From JASBZA01 sp964345295 (GTDB lineage: Bacteria > Bacillota > Clostridia > Saccharofermentanales > Fastidiosipilaceae), in the NCBI GenBank assembly GCA_964345295.1, contig CAYFQG010000029.1, positions 1 to 16,173 on the forward strand: a stretch of DNA of 16,173 nucleotides, in the 5' to 3' direction. Every line of letters starts with the position of its first letter. The stretch's first letter is position 1. The position numbers and the translations under genes are program-made. Below, in pieces: positions 7,333 to 13,832 of the stretch. The notes beneath the pieces were generated by a model, which did no database searches, was not told the origin of the DNA, and saw only the letters and a list, made by a program, of their open reading frames with translations.

Positions 7333-8085
7333 TTACTTAGAAGCCTTAGCCTCTTCCAGCTTCTTATTCACGTAATTTTCTAATTCCTTAGCCCTATCCT
7401 TATCCATAGGAGGTACGCCTTTCAGGGCGTAGGTCCTCCCTAGGGCTTCGTACTTGTCAACGCCCATGGTGTGGTAGGGGAGGATATCGATTTGGTCGAT
7501 CCAAGGTGCCAGCTTTTCTACCGTCGCCCAGAGCCGGTCCATGGCGTCTTCCGAATCAGACCAGCCCTCCACCATGACATGGCGAATCCAGACCCGCCCC
7601 TGATAATTTTCCTCTATCAAAGTCTCCATGAACTTCTCGAAGGGGCCCATAGGCCTCTCCGTGACCTTCTTGTAGTCGGCGTCGGAGAAGGCTTTGACGT
7701 CCAGCAAGAACAAGTCCACATAAGGCAGGAGCTCCTTAAGTTTCTCATAATCGGTGAAGCCCGATGTGTCGATGGCGACGTGGATGCCTTGGTCCTTTAG
7801 AAGAGGCAGGGTTTCTAAGAGATAATCCATCTGGGCCAAAGGCTCACCCCCGGAGAAGGTTACCCCGCCCTCTTTACCGTAATAAGGCTGATAGCGCTTG
7901 GCGAATTGTACCGTCTCTTCGGGACTCATGCTCCTTTTGGGTTCAAAAGCCTGGCTATCCGGATTGTGGCAGTATTGGCACCTCAGAGGACAGCCCTGGA
8001 GGAAGAAGATGGTTCTTACCCCCGGGCCGTCCAATAGGCCCATGGTTTCAATCGAATGTATATTTCCTATATTAGACAGCCTCAT
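7333..8085 (-). CDS. pflA: Pyruvate formate-lyase activating enzyme (radical SAM)
   Basis: A 250-residue radical SAM enzyme that uses S-adenosylmethionine and a 4Fe-4S cluster to generate the glycyl radical on PflB. The cluster motif CPLRCQYC gives C32, C36 and C39 in the CxxxCxxC spacing. DGPGVRTIFFLQGC precedes it, and VTFSGGEPL (the GGE motif that binds SAM) follows. The longer open frame reaches 8160, but I chose the ATG at 8083-8085. The protein then begins with the family-like MRLSNIGNIHS, and AAGAGGA lies at a normal distance upstream. This start overlaps the end of pflB by 14 nt, so the two genes are translationally coupled. Length and content match typical PflA. Confidence 0.95.
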   Translation of the reverse strand: MRLSNIGNIHSIETMGLLDGPGVRTIFFLQGCPLRCQYCHNPDSQAFEPKRSMSPEETVQFAKRYQPYYGKEGGVTFSGGEPLAQMDYLLETLPLLKDQGIHVAIDTSGFTDYEKLKELLPYVDLFLLDVKAFSDADYKKVTERPMGPFEKFMETLIEENYQGRVWIRHVMVEGWSDSEDAMDRLWATVEKLAPWIDQIDILPYHTMGVDKYEALGRTYALKGVPPMDKDRAKELENYVNKKLEEAKASK

Positions 8086-10354
8086 GGAAGGTCCTCTTGA
8101 TGACTTCTTCCTGGTGCTCTCTGGACAGTTGGTTGAAACGGACCGCATAACCGGACACACGGATGGTCAGGTTGGGGTACTTTTCGGGGTTCTCCATGGC
8201 ATCGATCAGGCGAGACCTATCCAAAACGTTGACGTTAAGGTGGAAGGCATTTTGAACGAAGTAGCCGTCCAGGATTTGCACCAGGTTTTGTCTGCGGCTT
8301 TGGTCGTCCTTGCCTAAAATCTGCGGAACGATGGTGAAGGTATTGGAGATACCGTCTTGGGCACAGTCGCCGTAAGGGATTTTGGCCACGGAGTTCAACG
8401 AGGCCAAAGCCCCCGTCTTGTCTCTGCCGTGCATGGGGTTGGCACCCGGAGCAAAGGCTTCACCCTTCTTACGACCGTCGGGCGTAGAACCGGTCTTCTT
8501 GCCGTAGCTGACATTGGAGGTGATGGTCAGAAGCGACAAGGTCGGCTCGGAATTTCTGTAGGTGTGGTGCTTTCTAAGTTCGCCGATGAAGAATTTGGTC
8601 AAGTCAACGGCAATCTGGTCCACACGGTCATCGTCGTTACCGTAGCAGGGGAAGTCGCCCTCGGTTTCGAAGTCGATGGCAAGTCCGTGCTCGTTTCGGA
8701 CAGGACGAACCTCGGCATGCTTAATGGCGCTCAGAGAGTCTGCGGCGATGGAGATACCGGCGACACCCATGGCCAAATAGCGATGGAGGTCGGTATCGTG
8801 GAGGGCCATTTGTCCTGCTTCATATGCGTACTTGTCGTGCATGAAGTGGATGGTGTTCATGGTGTTGACGTAAAGCTCGGCCAGTTTTCCTAAGACAATC
8901 TTGTAGCGGGCCAAAACCTCATCGTAATCCAAGACGTCGGCCGTAATAGGCTCCAGACCTTCCATGACCAAAAGCGGCTGGTCCGTACCCTTCACGGTTT
9001 TCACTTCGTCCACACCGCCGTTGATGGCGTAGAGGAGGGCTTTGGCCAGGTTAGCACGGGCGCCGAAGAACTGCATCTCCTTACCGATACGCATGGCGGA
9101 CACACAGCAGGCAATGGCATAGTCATCGCCGTAAATCGGACGCATGACGTCGTCGTTCTCGTACTGGATGGCGTCGGTGTCGATACTGAGCTGGGCACAG
9201 TAGTTCTTGAAAGCCTCGGGCAATTCCTGAGACCAGAGAATGGTCAGGTTGGGCTCGGGCGAGGGACCTAAGTTTCTCAAGCTGTGGAGCAAGCGGTAAG
9301 AAGTCTTCACCACCATGGGGCGGCCGTCTTCACCCATACCGCCGATAGACTCGGTTACCCAGGTCGGGTCGCCGGCGAATAGCTCGTCGTATTCGGGCGT
9401 TCTCAAGTGACGCACCAGTCTGAGCTTAATGATGAGCTGGTCGGTAAGTTCCTGAGCTTCGGTCTCGGTCAGGATGCCGCGCTCTAAGTCACGCTCGATG
9501 TAGATGTCGAAGAAGTTAGCATTACGGCCAAAGGACATGGCGGCACCGTTATTTTCTTTTACCGCGGCCAAATAGCCGAAGTAGGTCCACTGGATGGCTT
9601 CCTGAGCGGTCGTGGCGGGCTTAGAAATATCGTAACCGTAGCTTTGGGCCATGGCGGCGATTTCCTTCAGAGCACGGATTTCTTCGCTGAGCTCTTCACG
9701 GCGACGGATGGTCTCGTCCATGGCAGGTCCGGTTAAATTGGCCTTGTCCTTGGTCTTTTCGGCAACAAGACGGTCAATACCGTAGAGGGCGATACGGCGG
9801 TAGTCGCCGATGATACGGCCTCTGCCGTAAGCGTCCGGAAGACCGGTCAGAAGACCGGCAGTACGGGCCAAACGCATCTCGGGGGTATAGGCGTCAAAGA
9901 CACCCTGGTTATGGGTCTTGTGGTATTGCTCGAACGTGTTGAGCTTTTCCTCGTCATAGTCGATGTTGTACTGGTCCAAAGAGTTACGAACCATACGGAC
10001 ACCGCCGAAAGGGTTCACCAGACGCTTCAGAGGGGCGTCGGATTGAAGGCCTACAATTTTTTCTTTGGCCTGATCGATATATCCCGGGCCCACTTCGTTG
10101 ATGCCCGAGAAGTGATCCAGGTCTACGCGGATCTTGCCCTCGGCCACATCCTCTTGAATCATGGCGTCGACTTCGTTCCACAGGGCCAAAGTATCCTCGG
10201 TCGCATCGGCCAGGAAAGCCTCGTCGCCGGTGTAGGGGGTGTAGTTGGCTTGGATAAAATCTCTGACGTTAATCTCGTCTTGCCAGGTTGTTCCCTTAAA
10301 GCCTTCCCAGGCCATGTTGGCCTCGCTTGCAGTGTTCATTATCTCTTTTGTCAT
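8072..10354 (-). CDS. pflB: Formate C-acetyltransferase (pyruvate formate-lyase)
   Basis: A 760-residue glycyl-radical enzyme that converts pyruvate and CoA to acetyl-CoA and formate in anaerobic fermentation. The two catalytic cysteines C416 and C417 are present in AIACCVSAMRIGK. The radical-bearing glycine is G735 in RVSGYAVRF near the C terminus. The N-terminal NPFGG, the TAGLLTGLPDAYGRGRIIGD region and the overall length agree with classical PflB. AGGAGGAC is positioned for the ATG at 10354, so the first methionine is preferred over the two next ones. A leader of about 100 nt separates the predicted transcription start from the ATG. The operon is pflB-pflA. The promoter region is shared with the divergent rrf2 gene, and the two CRP/FNR-type sites upstream suggest anaerobic or CRP-type control. 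Confidence 0.97.
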   Translation of the reverse strand: MTKEIMNTASEANMAWEGFKGTTWQDEINVRDFIQANYTPYTGDEAFLADATEDTLALWNEVDAMIQEDVAEGKIRVDLDHFSGINEVGPGYIDQAKEKIVGLQSDAPLKRLVNPFGGVRMVRNSLDQYNIDYDEEKLNTFEQYHKTHNQGVFDAYTPEMRLARTAGLLTGLPDAYGRGRIIGDYRRIALYGIDRLVAEKTKDKANLTGPAMDETIRRREELSEEIRALKEIAAMAQSYGYDISKPATTAQEAIQWTYFGYLAAVKENNGAAMSFGRNANFFDIYIERDLERGILTETEAQELTDQLIIKLRLVRHLRTPEYDELFAGDPTWVTESIGGMGEDGRPMVVKTSYRLLHSLRNLGPSPEPNLTILWSQELPEAFKNYCAQLSIDTDAIQYENDDVMRPIYGDDYAIACCVSAMRIGKEMQFFGARANLAKALLYAINGGVDEVKTVKGTDQPLLVMEGLEPITADVLDYDEVLARYKIVLGKLAELYVNTMNTIHFMHDKYAYEAGQMALHDTDLHRYLAMGVAGISIAADSLSAIKHAEVRPVRNEHGLAIDFETEGDFPCYGNDDDRVDQIAVDLTKFFIGELRKHHTYRNSEPTLSLLTITSNVSYGKKTGSTPDGRKKGEAFAPGANPMHGRDKTGALASLNSVAKIPYGDCAQDGISNTFTIVPQILGKDDQSRRQNLVQILDGYFVQNAFHLNVNVLDRSRLIDAMENPEKYPNLTIRVSGYAVRFNQLSREHQEEVIKRTFHEAV

Positions 10355-10383
10355 TCAAATGTCCTCCTACAAATATCTTCCTG

Positions 10384-10412
10384 ATGCCCTAAGGCATTTT
10401 TCGGATGGGCAT
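10384..10412 (-). other. Alternative hairpins in the pflB mRNA leader
   Basis: In the leader, ATGCCC can pair with GGGCAT over 10384-10389 and 10407-10412. Alternatively the same arm pairs with the nearer GGCAT complement at 10393-10397. The two foldings are mutually exclusive and end about 15 nt upstream of the pflB ribosome binding site (near 10361-10370). A regulatory role is inference. Confidence 0.35.
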
Positions 10413-10462
10413 TACTTTGTGCGCCACATCACAATTTGTCTTTCTTTGTTTTACGTGTATTA

Positions 10463-10491
10463 AGTATAGAGGGGCTGCGACACGGTGTATG
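10463..10491 (-). promoter_or_regulatory. Candidate promoter of pflB-pflA
   Basis: On the minus strand, TATACT (10463-10468) is a good -10. The corresponding -35, CATACA (10486-10491, 17-nt spacer), is poor, as expected for an activator-dependent promoter. The predicted start is at about 10456. The centre of the CRP/FNR-type site at 10490-10505 then falls exactly at -41.5. Confidence 0.55.
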
Positions 10492-10505
10492 TGATATTGC
10501 TCACA
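10490..10505. promoter_or_regulatory. CRP/FNR-family binding site, proximal
   Basis: TGTGA-TATTGC-TCACA is a perfect match to the TGTGA-N6-TCACA consensus shared by CRP and Gram-positive FNR/ArcR-type regulators. Relative to the predicted pfl start it is centred at -41.5 and overlaps the weak -35, the class II activator position. Confidence 0.75.
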
Positions 10506-10540
10506 AAAGATGCACTATTATGCCAATTTCAGATGTTTCT

Positions 10541-10556
10541 TGTGATTTAAATCACC
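10541..10556. promoter_or_regulatory. CRP/FNR-family binding site, distal
   Basis: TGTGA-TTTAAA-TCACC contains the 14-bp perfect palindrome GTGATTTAAATCAC. Its centre is 51 bp from the proximal site (about five helical turns) and about -92.5 from the predicted pfl start, a classical upstream position on the same DNA face. Confidence 0.7.
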
Positions 10557-10604
10557 AGTCATGAGAAGGTTTTCATTTGCGTTTTTTTGTAAAATAAAGG
10601 CGAG

Positions 10605-10658
10605 ATGTTATCGATATACAATTTGTGAAAAATATTTCAGATAATTTTTAGATAACAT
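10605..10658. promoter_or_regulatory. Candidate operator: inverted repeat at the rrf2 promoter
   Basis: ATGTTATC (10605-10612) and GATAACAT (10651-10658) form a perfect 8-bp inverted repeat with 38 nt between the arms. Inside it AGATAA occurs twice, 11 bp apart (10639 and 10650). The right arm overlaps the -35/spacer region of the rrf2 promoter, so autoregulation is plausible but not shown. Confidence 0.35.
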
Positions 10659-10665
10659 ACCTATA

Positions 10666-10674
10666 TGCTACAAT
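10666..10674 (+). promoter_or_regulatory. Extended -10 promoter of rrf2
   Basis: TGCTACAAT is an extended -10 (TGnTACAAT) about 75 nt upstream of the rrf2 ATG. No good -35 is present at the expected place (TTTTAG at 10646-10651). Confidence 0.5.
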
Positions 10675-10748
10675 CAATTAAACTTAACAAGCAAGGTCTG
10701 ATTTAAGGGCCGCCTGCAAACCTTTGAAGAAAGAGAATACTTTGGACA

Positions 10749-11171
10749 ATGCAACTGAATTTAACGACGGATTATGCCATTCGTGTAGTCTTATATTTAG
10801 CTGAGGCCGACGGTCTGGTCACAAGCCAAGATTTGGCCGATTTTTCACATGTTTCACCTAATTATATTTTTAAGATTATGAAGAAGCTGGTGGAGGCCGG
10901 TTATGTCGAACAGTTCCGCGGTGTTAAGGGCGGCTATAAACTCTTGGCAGATCCCAAAGATATCTCCTTATGGGATATCATTGAACTTATGGAACCGACG
11001 ACGGCCTTTAACCGCTGCCTGGGGAAAGATTCCTACTGTAGTCGCTACGGCGATACCCTGGGTTGCCAGGTGAATGCGGTTTACAGAAATTTCCAAGGAC
11101 AGATGGAAGCGTATTTCAAGTCTTACTCCATTCAACGCATTGTAGATGAGTGGGGCGACAAACCCCTTTAA
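10749..11171 (+). CDS. Rrf2-family transcriptional regulator with three cysteines
   Basis: A 140-residue winged-helix regulator. The start MQLNLTTDYAIRVVLYLA, the recognition-helix segment SHVSPNYIFKIMKKL (33-47) and the wing RGVKGGYKL (57-65) are diagnostic for Rrf2 proteins. Three cysteines, C90, C97 and C106, lie in the C-terminal half, where IscR and NsrR bind their Fe-S cluster. The spacing CX6CX8C differs from the ones I know for IscR (CX5CX5C) and NsrR. It is transcribed away from pflB with a 394-bp shared upstream region, so it may control pfl, itself or both, but this is inferred from position only. The ribosome binding site is weak (an AAGAAAGAGAA stretch). Ligand and regulon cannot be deduced; CymR-type function is unlikely because of the cysteines. 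Confidence 0.9.
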   Translation: MQLNLTTDYAIRVVLYLAEADGLVTSQDLADFSHVSPNYIFKIMKKLVEAGYVEQFRGVKGGYKLLADPKDISLWDIIELMEPTTAFNRCLGKDSYCSRYGDTLGCQVNAVYRNFQGQMEAYFKSYSIQRIVDEWGDKPL

Positions 11172-11205
11172 GTCGGTGGCTGAGTAAGGCCAAAGGACGG
11201 ACCTT

Positions 11206-11222
11206 ATGGGAGCAGAGTCGGC
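11206..11222. repeat. 17-bp direct repeat, copy 2
   Basis: Identical to 948-964 (tRNA-Arg 5' end and flank) and in the same orientation. The sequence beyond it does not continue as a tRNA, and it coincides with the first codons of the small ORF at 11206-11322. Confidence 0.6.
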
Positions 11223-11322
11223 GGATCCTTTTTACAGTGAAGAAAACCGGGCAGACTTGGCACGTCGTATAGCGGATGCAAAACTAAGTCGCAATATGCA
11301 TGAACACGAATTGGAATCTTAG
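11206..11322 (+). pseudogene. 38-codon ORF resembling the C-terminal tail of a type II antitoxin (probable remnant)
   Basis: ATG at 11206 opens a 38-residue frame ending in TAG at 11320-11322. The segment DPFYSEENRADLARRIADAK followed by HEHELES looks like the C-terminal end of RelB/Phd-type antitoxins, where FYSEEN, a basic-acidic helix and HELIE are common. The DNA-binding N-terminal half is missing: an in-frame TAA lies 21 nt upstream. No toxin gene follows. An AAAGGA about ten bases upstream of the ATG could allow translation. It lies between rrf2 and the ribU promoter. I consider it the remains of a toxin-antitoxin module, but a genuine small protein cannot be excluded. Similarity was judged from memory, not from a search. 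Confidence 0.4.
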
Positions 11323-11334
11323 TCTGTATTCCCC

Positions 11335-11363
11335 TTGCGAAAGCATTTCATATGGACCATAAT
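11335..11363 (+). promoter_or_regulatory. Promoter of the riboswitch-ribU transcript
   Basis: TTGCGA (11335-11340) and CATAAT (11358-11363) are separated by 17 nt. The predicted start near 11370 is about 20 nt before the FMN riboswitch. Confidence 0.65.
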
Positions 11364-11388
11364 GAGCTTAACAATTTTAATAGAGCTG

Positions 11389-11541
11389 TCTTCGGGGCGG
11401 GGTGAAAATCCCCACCGGCGGTAAGCTTCTGAGATTAATACTTACGATAATATAGGTTTTAGTTGAGGAAGATAAGCCCGCGAACATAAGTTGATCTAGT
11501 GCGATTCTAGAGCCGACGGTATAGTCCGGATGGAAGAAAGA
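11389..11541 (+). promoter_or_regulatory. FMN riboswitch (RFN element)
   Basis: The conserved RFN blocks are present in order: TCTTCGGGGCGGGGTGAAA, TCCCCACCGGCGGTAAGC, AGCCCGCGA, a variable hairpin around GATCTAGTGCGATTCTAG, GCCGACGGTATAGTCCGG and ATGGAAGAAAGA closing P1. It binds flavin mononucleotide and here precedes an intrinsic terminator and ribU, so high FMN should stop transcription. Confidence 0.97.
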
Positions 11542-11563
11542 CTGGTTTTAGTTTATTTATTGG

Positions 11564-11589
11564 GCCCCGATTTTTTCGGGGCTTTTTTT
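11564..11589 (+). terminator. Riboswitch-controlled terminator of ribU
   Basis: GCCCCGA (11564-11570) pairs with TCGGGGC (11576-11582) over a five-T loop, followed by seven T. The 5' arm is also fully complementary to TCGGGGC at 11392-11398 inside the start of the aptamer, giving a ready antiterminator when FMN is absent. Confidence 0.9.
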
Positions 11590-11620
11590 ATAAACGAGAA
11601 GACGGCCGAAAGGAGCTAGT

Positions 11621-12226
11621 ATGGCGATGAAAGAAGACGCAAAGCAAGTAGGCGGTCCGACAGGTTTGGACAAGGCACAAAAGACCAAGAATGTCAGGCT
11701 CTTGGCCCTGGACGGTCTTATGGCCGCACTGGGTGTTTTACTGATGTTTGTTCTAAGGGTCCCGCTTTTTCCGGGTGTGGCACCCTGGCTTATCTACGAG
11801 ATGGGTGATGTACCGGCCATTATCGCAGGTCTTATGGCAGGACCTGCCCACGGACTTTTGGTCCTCCTGGTCATCTGCCTGGTCCAACTAGTTACCCCCA
11901 TGGCGTCAGGCATTTACGGCCTTTTTATGCACTTTTTGGCCTCGGGCCTCTTGGTCCTTATCCCGGCCTTGCTGTGGAAGAGAAAGAAGACCAATCTGAA
12001 TCTTATTTTAGGCCTGGTGCTGGGCAGCGTCGCCATGACCCTCATTATGATTCCCATGAACCTCATCATCACACCGCTTTTCACCAACGCACCGGTCGAG
12101 GCGGTCAAGGCCTTGCTCCTTCCCGCGATTATTCCTTTTAATCTTATCAAGGCCTGCCTCAACAGCGTGATCAGTTTTGTGGTTTTCCTGGCACTCAAGA
12201 GGGTTTTCAAGTCTAAACTGAACTAG
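11621..12226 (+). CDS. ribU: Riboflavin transporter, ECF S component
   Basis: A 201-residue hydrophobic protein with about six membrane segments. After a charged N-terminal tail of about 27 residues, the first helix ends in RVPLFPG, followed by IYEMGDVPAIIAGLMAGP. This corresponds to the conserved riboflavin-binding region of RibU/YpaA (KYDxGDVPAL...GP). It binds riboflavin at the outer face and works with the shared ECF energising module (EcfA, EcfA', EcfT), which is not in this window. AAAGGAG lies 7-8 nt before the ATG. The FMN riboswitch and terminator upstream independently support the assignment. The gene appears to be the only one in its riboswitch-controlled unit, since the next gene has its own extended -10. 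Confidence 0.93.
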   Translation: MAMKEDAKQVGGPTGLDKAQKTKNVRLLALDGLMAALGVLLMFVLRVPLFPGVAPWLIYEMGDVPAIIAGLMAGPAHGLLVLLVICLVQLVTPMASGIYGLFMHFLASGLLVLIPALLWKRKKTNLNLILGLVLGSVAMTLIMIPMNLIITPLFTNAPVEAVKALLLPAIIPFNLIKACLNSVISFVVFLALKRVFKSKLN

Positions 12227-12236
12227 GCGGAATTAT

Positions 12237-12245
12237 TGCTATAAT
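12237..12245 (+). promoter_or_regulatory. Extended -10 promoter of the CbiA-like gene
   Basis: TGCTATAAT, a perfect extended -10, lies about 48 nt upstream of the ATG. No recognisable -35 (ACTGAA at the expected place). Confidence 0.55.
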
Positions 12246-12292
12246 AGGGCCAAAGCAAGCGATTCTTCAGACTTTAGGAGGAGGCTAAGACC

Positions 12293-13807
12293 ATGGCGAA
12301 GGTCCCCTATTATGTGCGCGAGATACGGAAAGGTCAGGAGGCGGCCGAGACGGAAAATTTGGCCAAATCACCTCGTATCATGATTGCCGGTGTGGGCAAA
12401 AAGGGCATCGGCGACCTGGTGTCGCTGGCCCTTCTGAGAATCTGGCAAGAAGACGGCCTAAAGCCTATTGCTTATGCGGCCGGACCGTCCTACGATTTCC
12501 ACCACGCCTTAAGGATAGCCAGCGGTCACCCGTCCTACAGCTTGGACGCCTGGTTTCATGATGAAGATTCCTTGTTTTATCTTTTGACCCACTACGCCGA
12601 GTCCAGCCGAATTGCCCTCATTCATTCCAGGATGCCTTATTTCGACACCTACAGCCCTCTGGAGATCTCCTGGTCGGAAGACCAGAGTGTACCTCCGGGA
12701 AGTCCGGCGGACCTGGCCCGGAAGAGCCGGACGCCGGTTGTTTTGGTGGTGGACGTTCGAGAGTTTTCTTTTACCCACTTATCTTATTTAAAGGGTTTAT
12801 TGGATTTTAGACCCGGCGAAGTTGTGGCAGGTTTTATTTTGACCGGCATGGAAGAACCTATTCCTAAAGATATAAGAAGGCAAGTCGAGACCGAGCTCCA
12901 GCTGCCTATCTTAGGAACGATTCCTCCCTTCTTATTAGAAGAAGATATTCTTAGCCGGGCCGGAATTTTACCGGATATTTACGAAGAAAACTTACAAAGG
13001 CAAATCGATATCTTACGTCAAGAGTTAAAAAACAGGCTCGACATCCGACAGATTCTTCGAATTGCCGACCAGGCCCCGTCTTTGGATGAAGACCTGCCTC
13101 AGAAAATCTTTAGGGCCCAGCAGCTTTTGGGTTTCGAAAACAGGCGTTACCGGCTGGGCGTGGCCTACGACGAGGCTTTTTCTTATTACTACAAAGAAAA
13201 TTTGGATATCTTACAAGAGATGGGGGCGGAGCTGGTCTTTTTCAGCCCCTTGAAAGATCCCATCTTGCCCAATAATTTGGACGGACTTTATTTCGGATCC
13301 GGCCGGCTCTTGGATTATTTGGCTGAAGCATCCGAGAATGTATCCATGCGCCAACATATTTACCGGTTGGCTAAGCAGGGTGTTCCGGTTTTGGCCGAAG
13401 GGACCGCGTCACTTTATTTGGCCATGGCCTATCGGACCGATACGGGCTTGGAGTGGCCTCTGGTAGGGCTTATCTCGACCGTGGCGACCCGTAACCCGAA
13501 CCCGCATCCGCCGTATTATGCGTCTATGACGGCCAGGCGAGACGACTTGTTGGCCTCACAGGGCACGAGCATTCCTTGTGTTTTGGAAGATTTGATTGCT
13601 TTTGAACCGGGCGGAGCGTCTTACAGGACCAATGTCATGGGCCTGGGTTATGAAATGGAAGGCTTTTCGACCTCGACGATTTGGTCTTCTCAAGCCTATA
13701 TTCACTTTTATTCGGAACCGCTTTTGGCGGCCAAATTTACCAAGGCCTGTAAGGATGTGATGGCCAGACGATTGGCGGATCAGAACAGACCTTTGGAAAC
13801 CTGGTAA
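12293..13807 (+). CDS. CbiA/CobB-like protein (cobyrinate a,c-diamide synthase fold) lacking the catalytic motifs
   Basis: A 504-residue protein with the two-domain layout of cobyrinic acid a,c-diamide synthase. The N-terminal P-loop-type domain has PRIMIAG, then GHPSYSLDAW, then SPADLARKSRTPVVLVVD and GFILTG. The linker LDIRQILRIA and the C-terminal class I glutamine-amidotransferase-like domain (GVAYDEAFSYYYKENLDIL, ELVFFSPL, DGLYFGSG) also match well. Yet the functional residues have changed. The P-loop reads AGVGKKGIGDL, with D41 where the Walker A lysine belongs. The substrate-binding GPDYIDP-like motif reads GPSYDFH (64-70). The EGVMGLFDG-like motif reads HSRMPYFDT. The glutaminase nucleophile motif AECGG reads AEGTA, with G370 in place of cysteine. 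Only the late histidine (H471 in IHFYSEP) remains. The frame is intact, with AGGAGGAGG upstream. No cobalamin gene is nearby. I infer a pseudoenzyme with a retained, unknown role. Confidence 0.75.
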   Translation: MAKVPYYVREIRKGQEAAETENLAKSPRIMIAGVGKKGIGDLVSLALLRIWQEDGLKPIAYAAGPSYDFHHALRIASGHPSYSLDAWFHDEDSLFYLLTHYAESSRIALIHSRMPYFDTYSPLEISWSEDQSVPPGSPADLARKSRTPVVLVVDVREFSFTHLSYLKGLLDFRPGEVVAGFILTGMEEPIPKDIRRQVETELQLPILGTIPPFLLEEDILSRAGILPDIYEENLQRQIDILRQELKNRLDIRQILRIADQAPSLDEDLPQKIFRAQQLLGFENRRYRLGVAYDEAFSYYYKENLDILQEMGAELVFFSPLKDPILPNNLDGLYFGSGRLLDYLAEASENVSMRQHIYRLAKQGVPVLAEGTASLYLAMAYRTDTGLEWPLVGLISTVATRNPNPHPPYYASMTARRDDLLASQGTSIPCVLEDLIAFEPGGASYRTNVMGLGYEMEGFSTSTIWSSQAYIHFYSEPLLAAKFTKACKDVMARRLADQNRPLETW

Positions 13808-13832
13808 GAAATGCAAGTGCAAGCTCAAATGC

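Noticed and set aside
7333..8160. pflA starting at 8160 (275 residues)
   Set aside because: The extra 25 residues lie within the pflB coding region and do not fit the family; the ATG at 8085 has a good ribosome binding site.
8357..8893. 178-codon frame on the plus strand inside pflB, and a similar one at 9911-10384
   Set aside because: Both are antisense to pflB, which is conserved over its whole length; no recognisable protein features and no ribosome binding site.
10562..10575. TGAGAAGGTTTTCA as a CcpA cre site
   Set aside because: It has two mismatches to the consensus, including the central CG, and lies far upstream of the predicted pfl start; too weak to annotate.
10623..10640. TTGTGAAAAATATTTCA as a Rex operator in the pfl/rrf2 intergenic region
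   Set aside because: The left half fits, but the right half and the half-site spacing do not match the TTGTGAA-N4-TTCACAA type operator.
11172..11222. Second tRNA-Arg remnant at the 17-bp repeat
   Set aside because: On the minus strand the sequence after the shared bases does not continue as D arm or anticodon arm.
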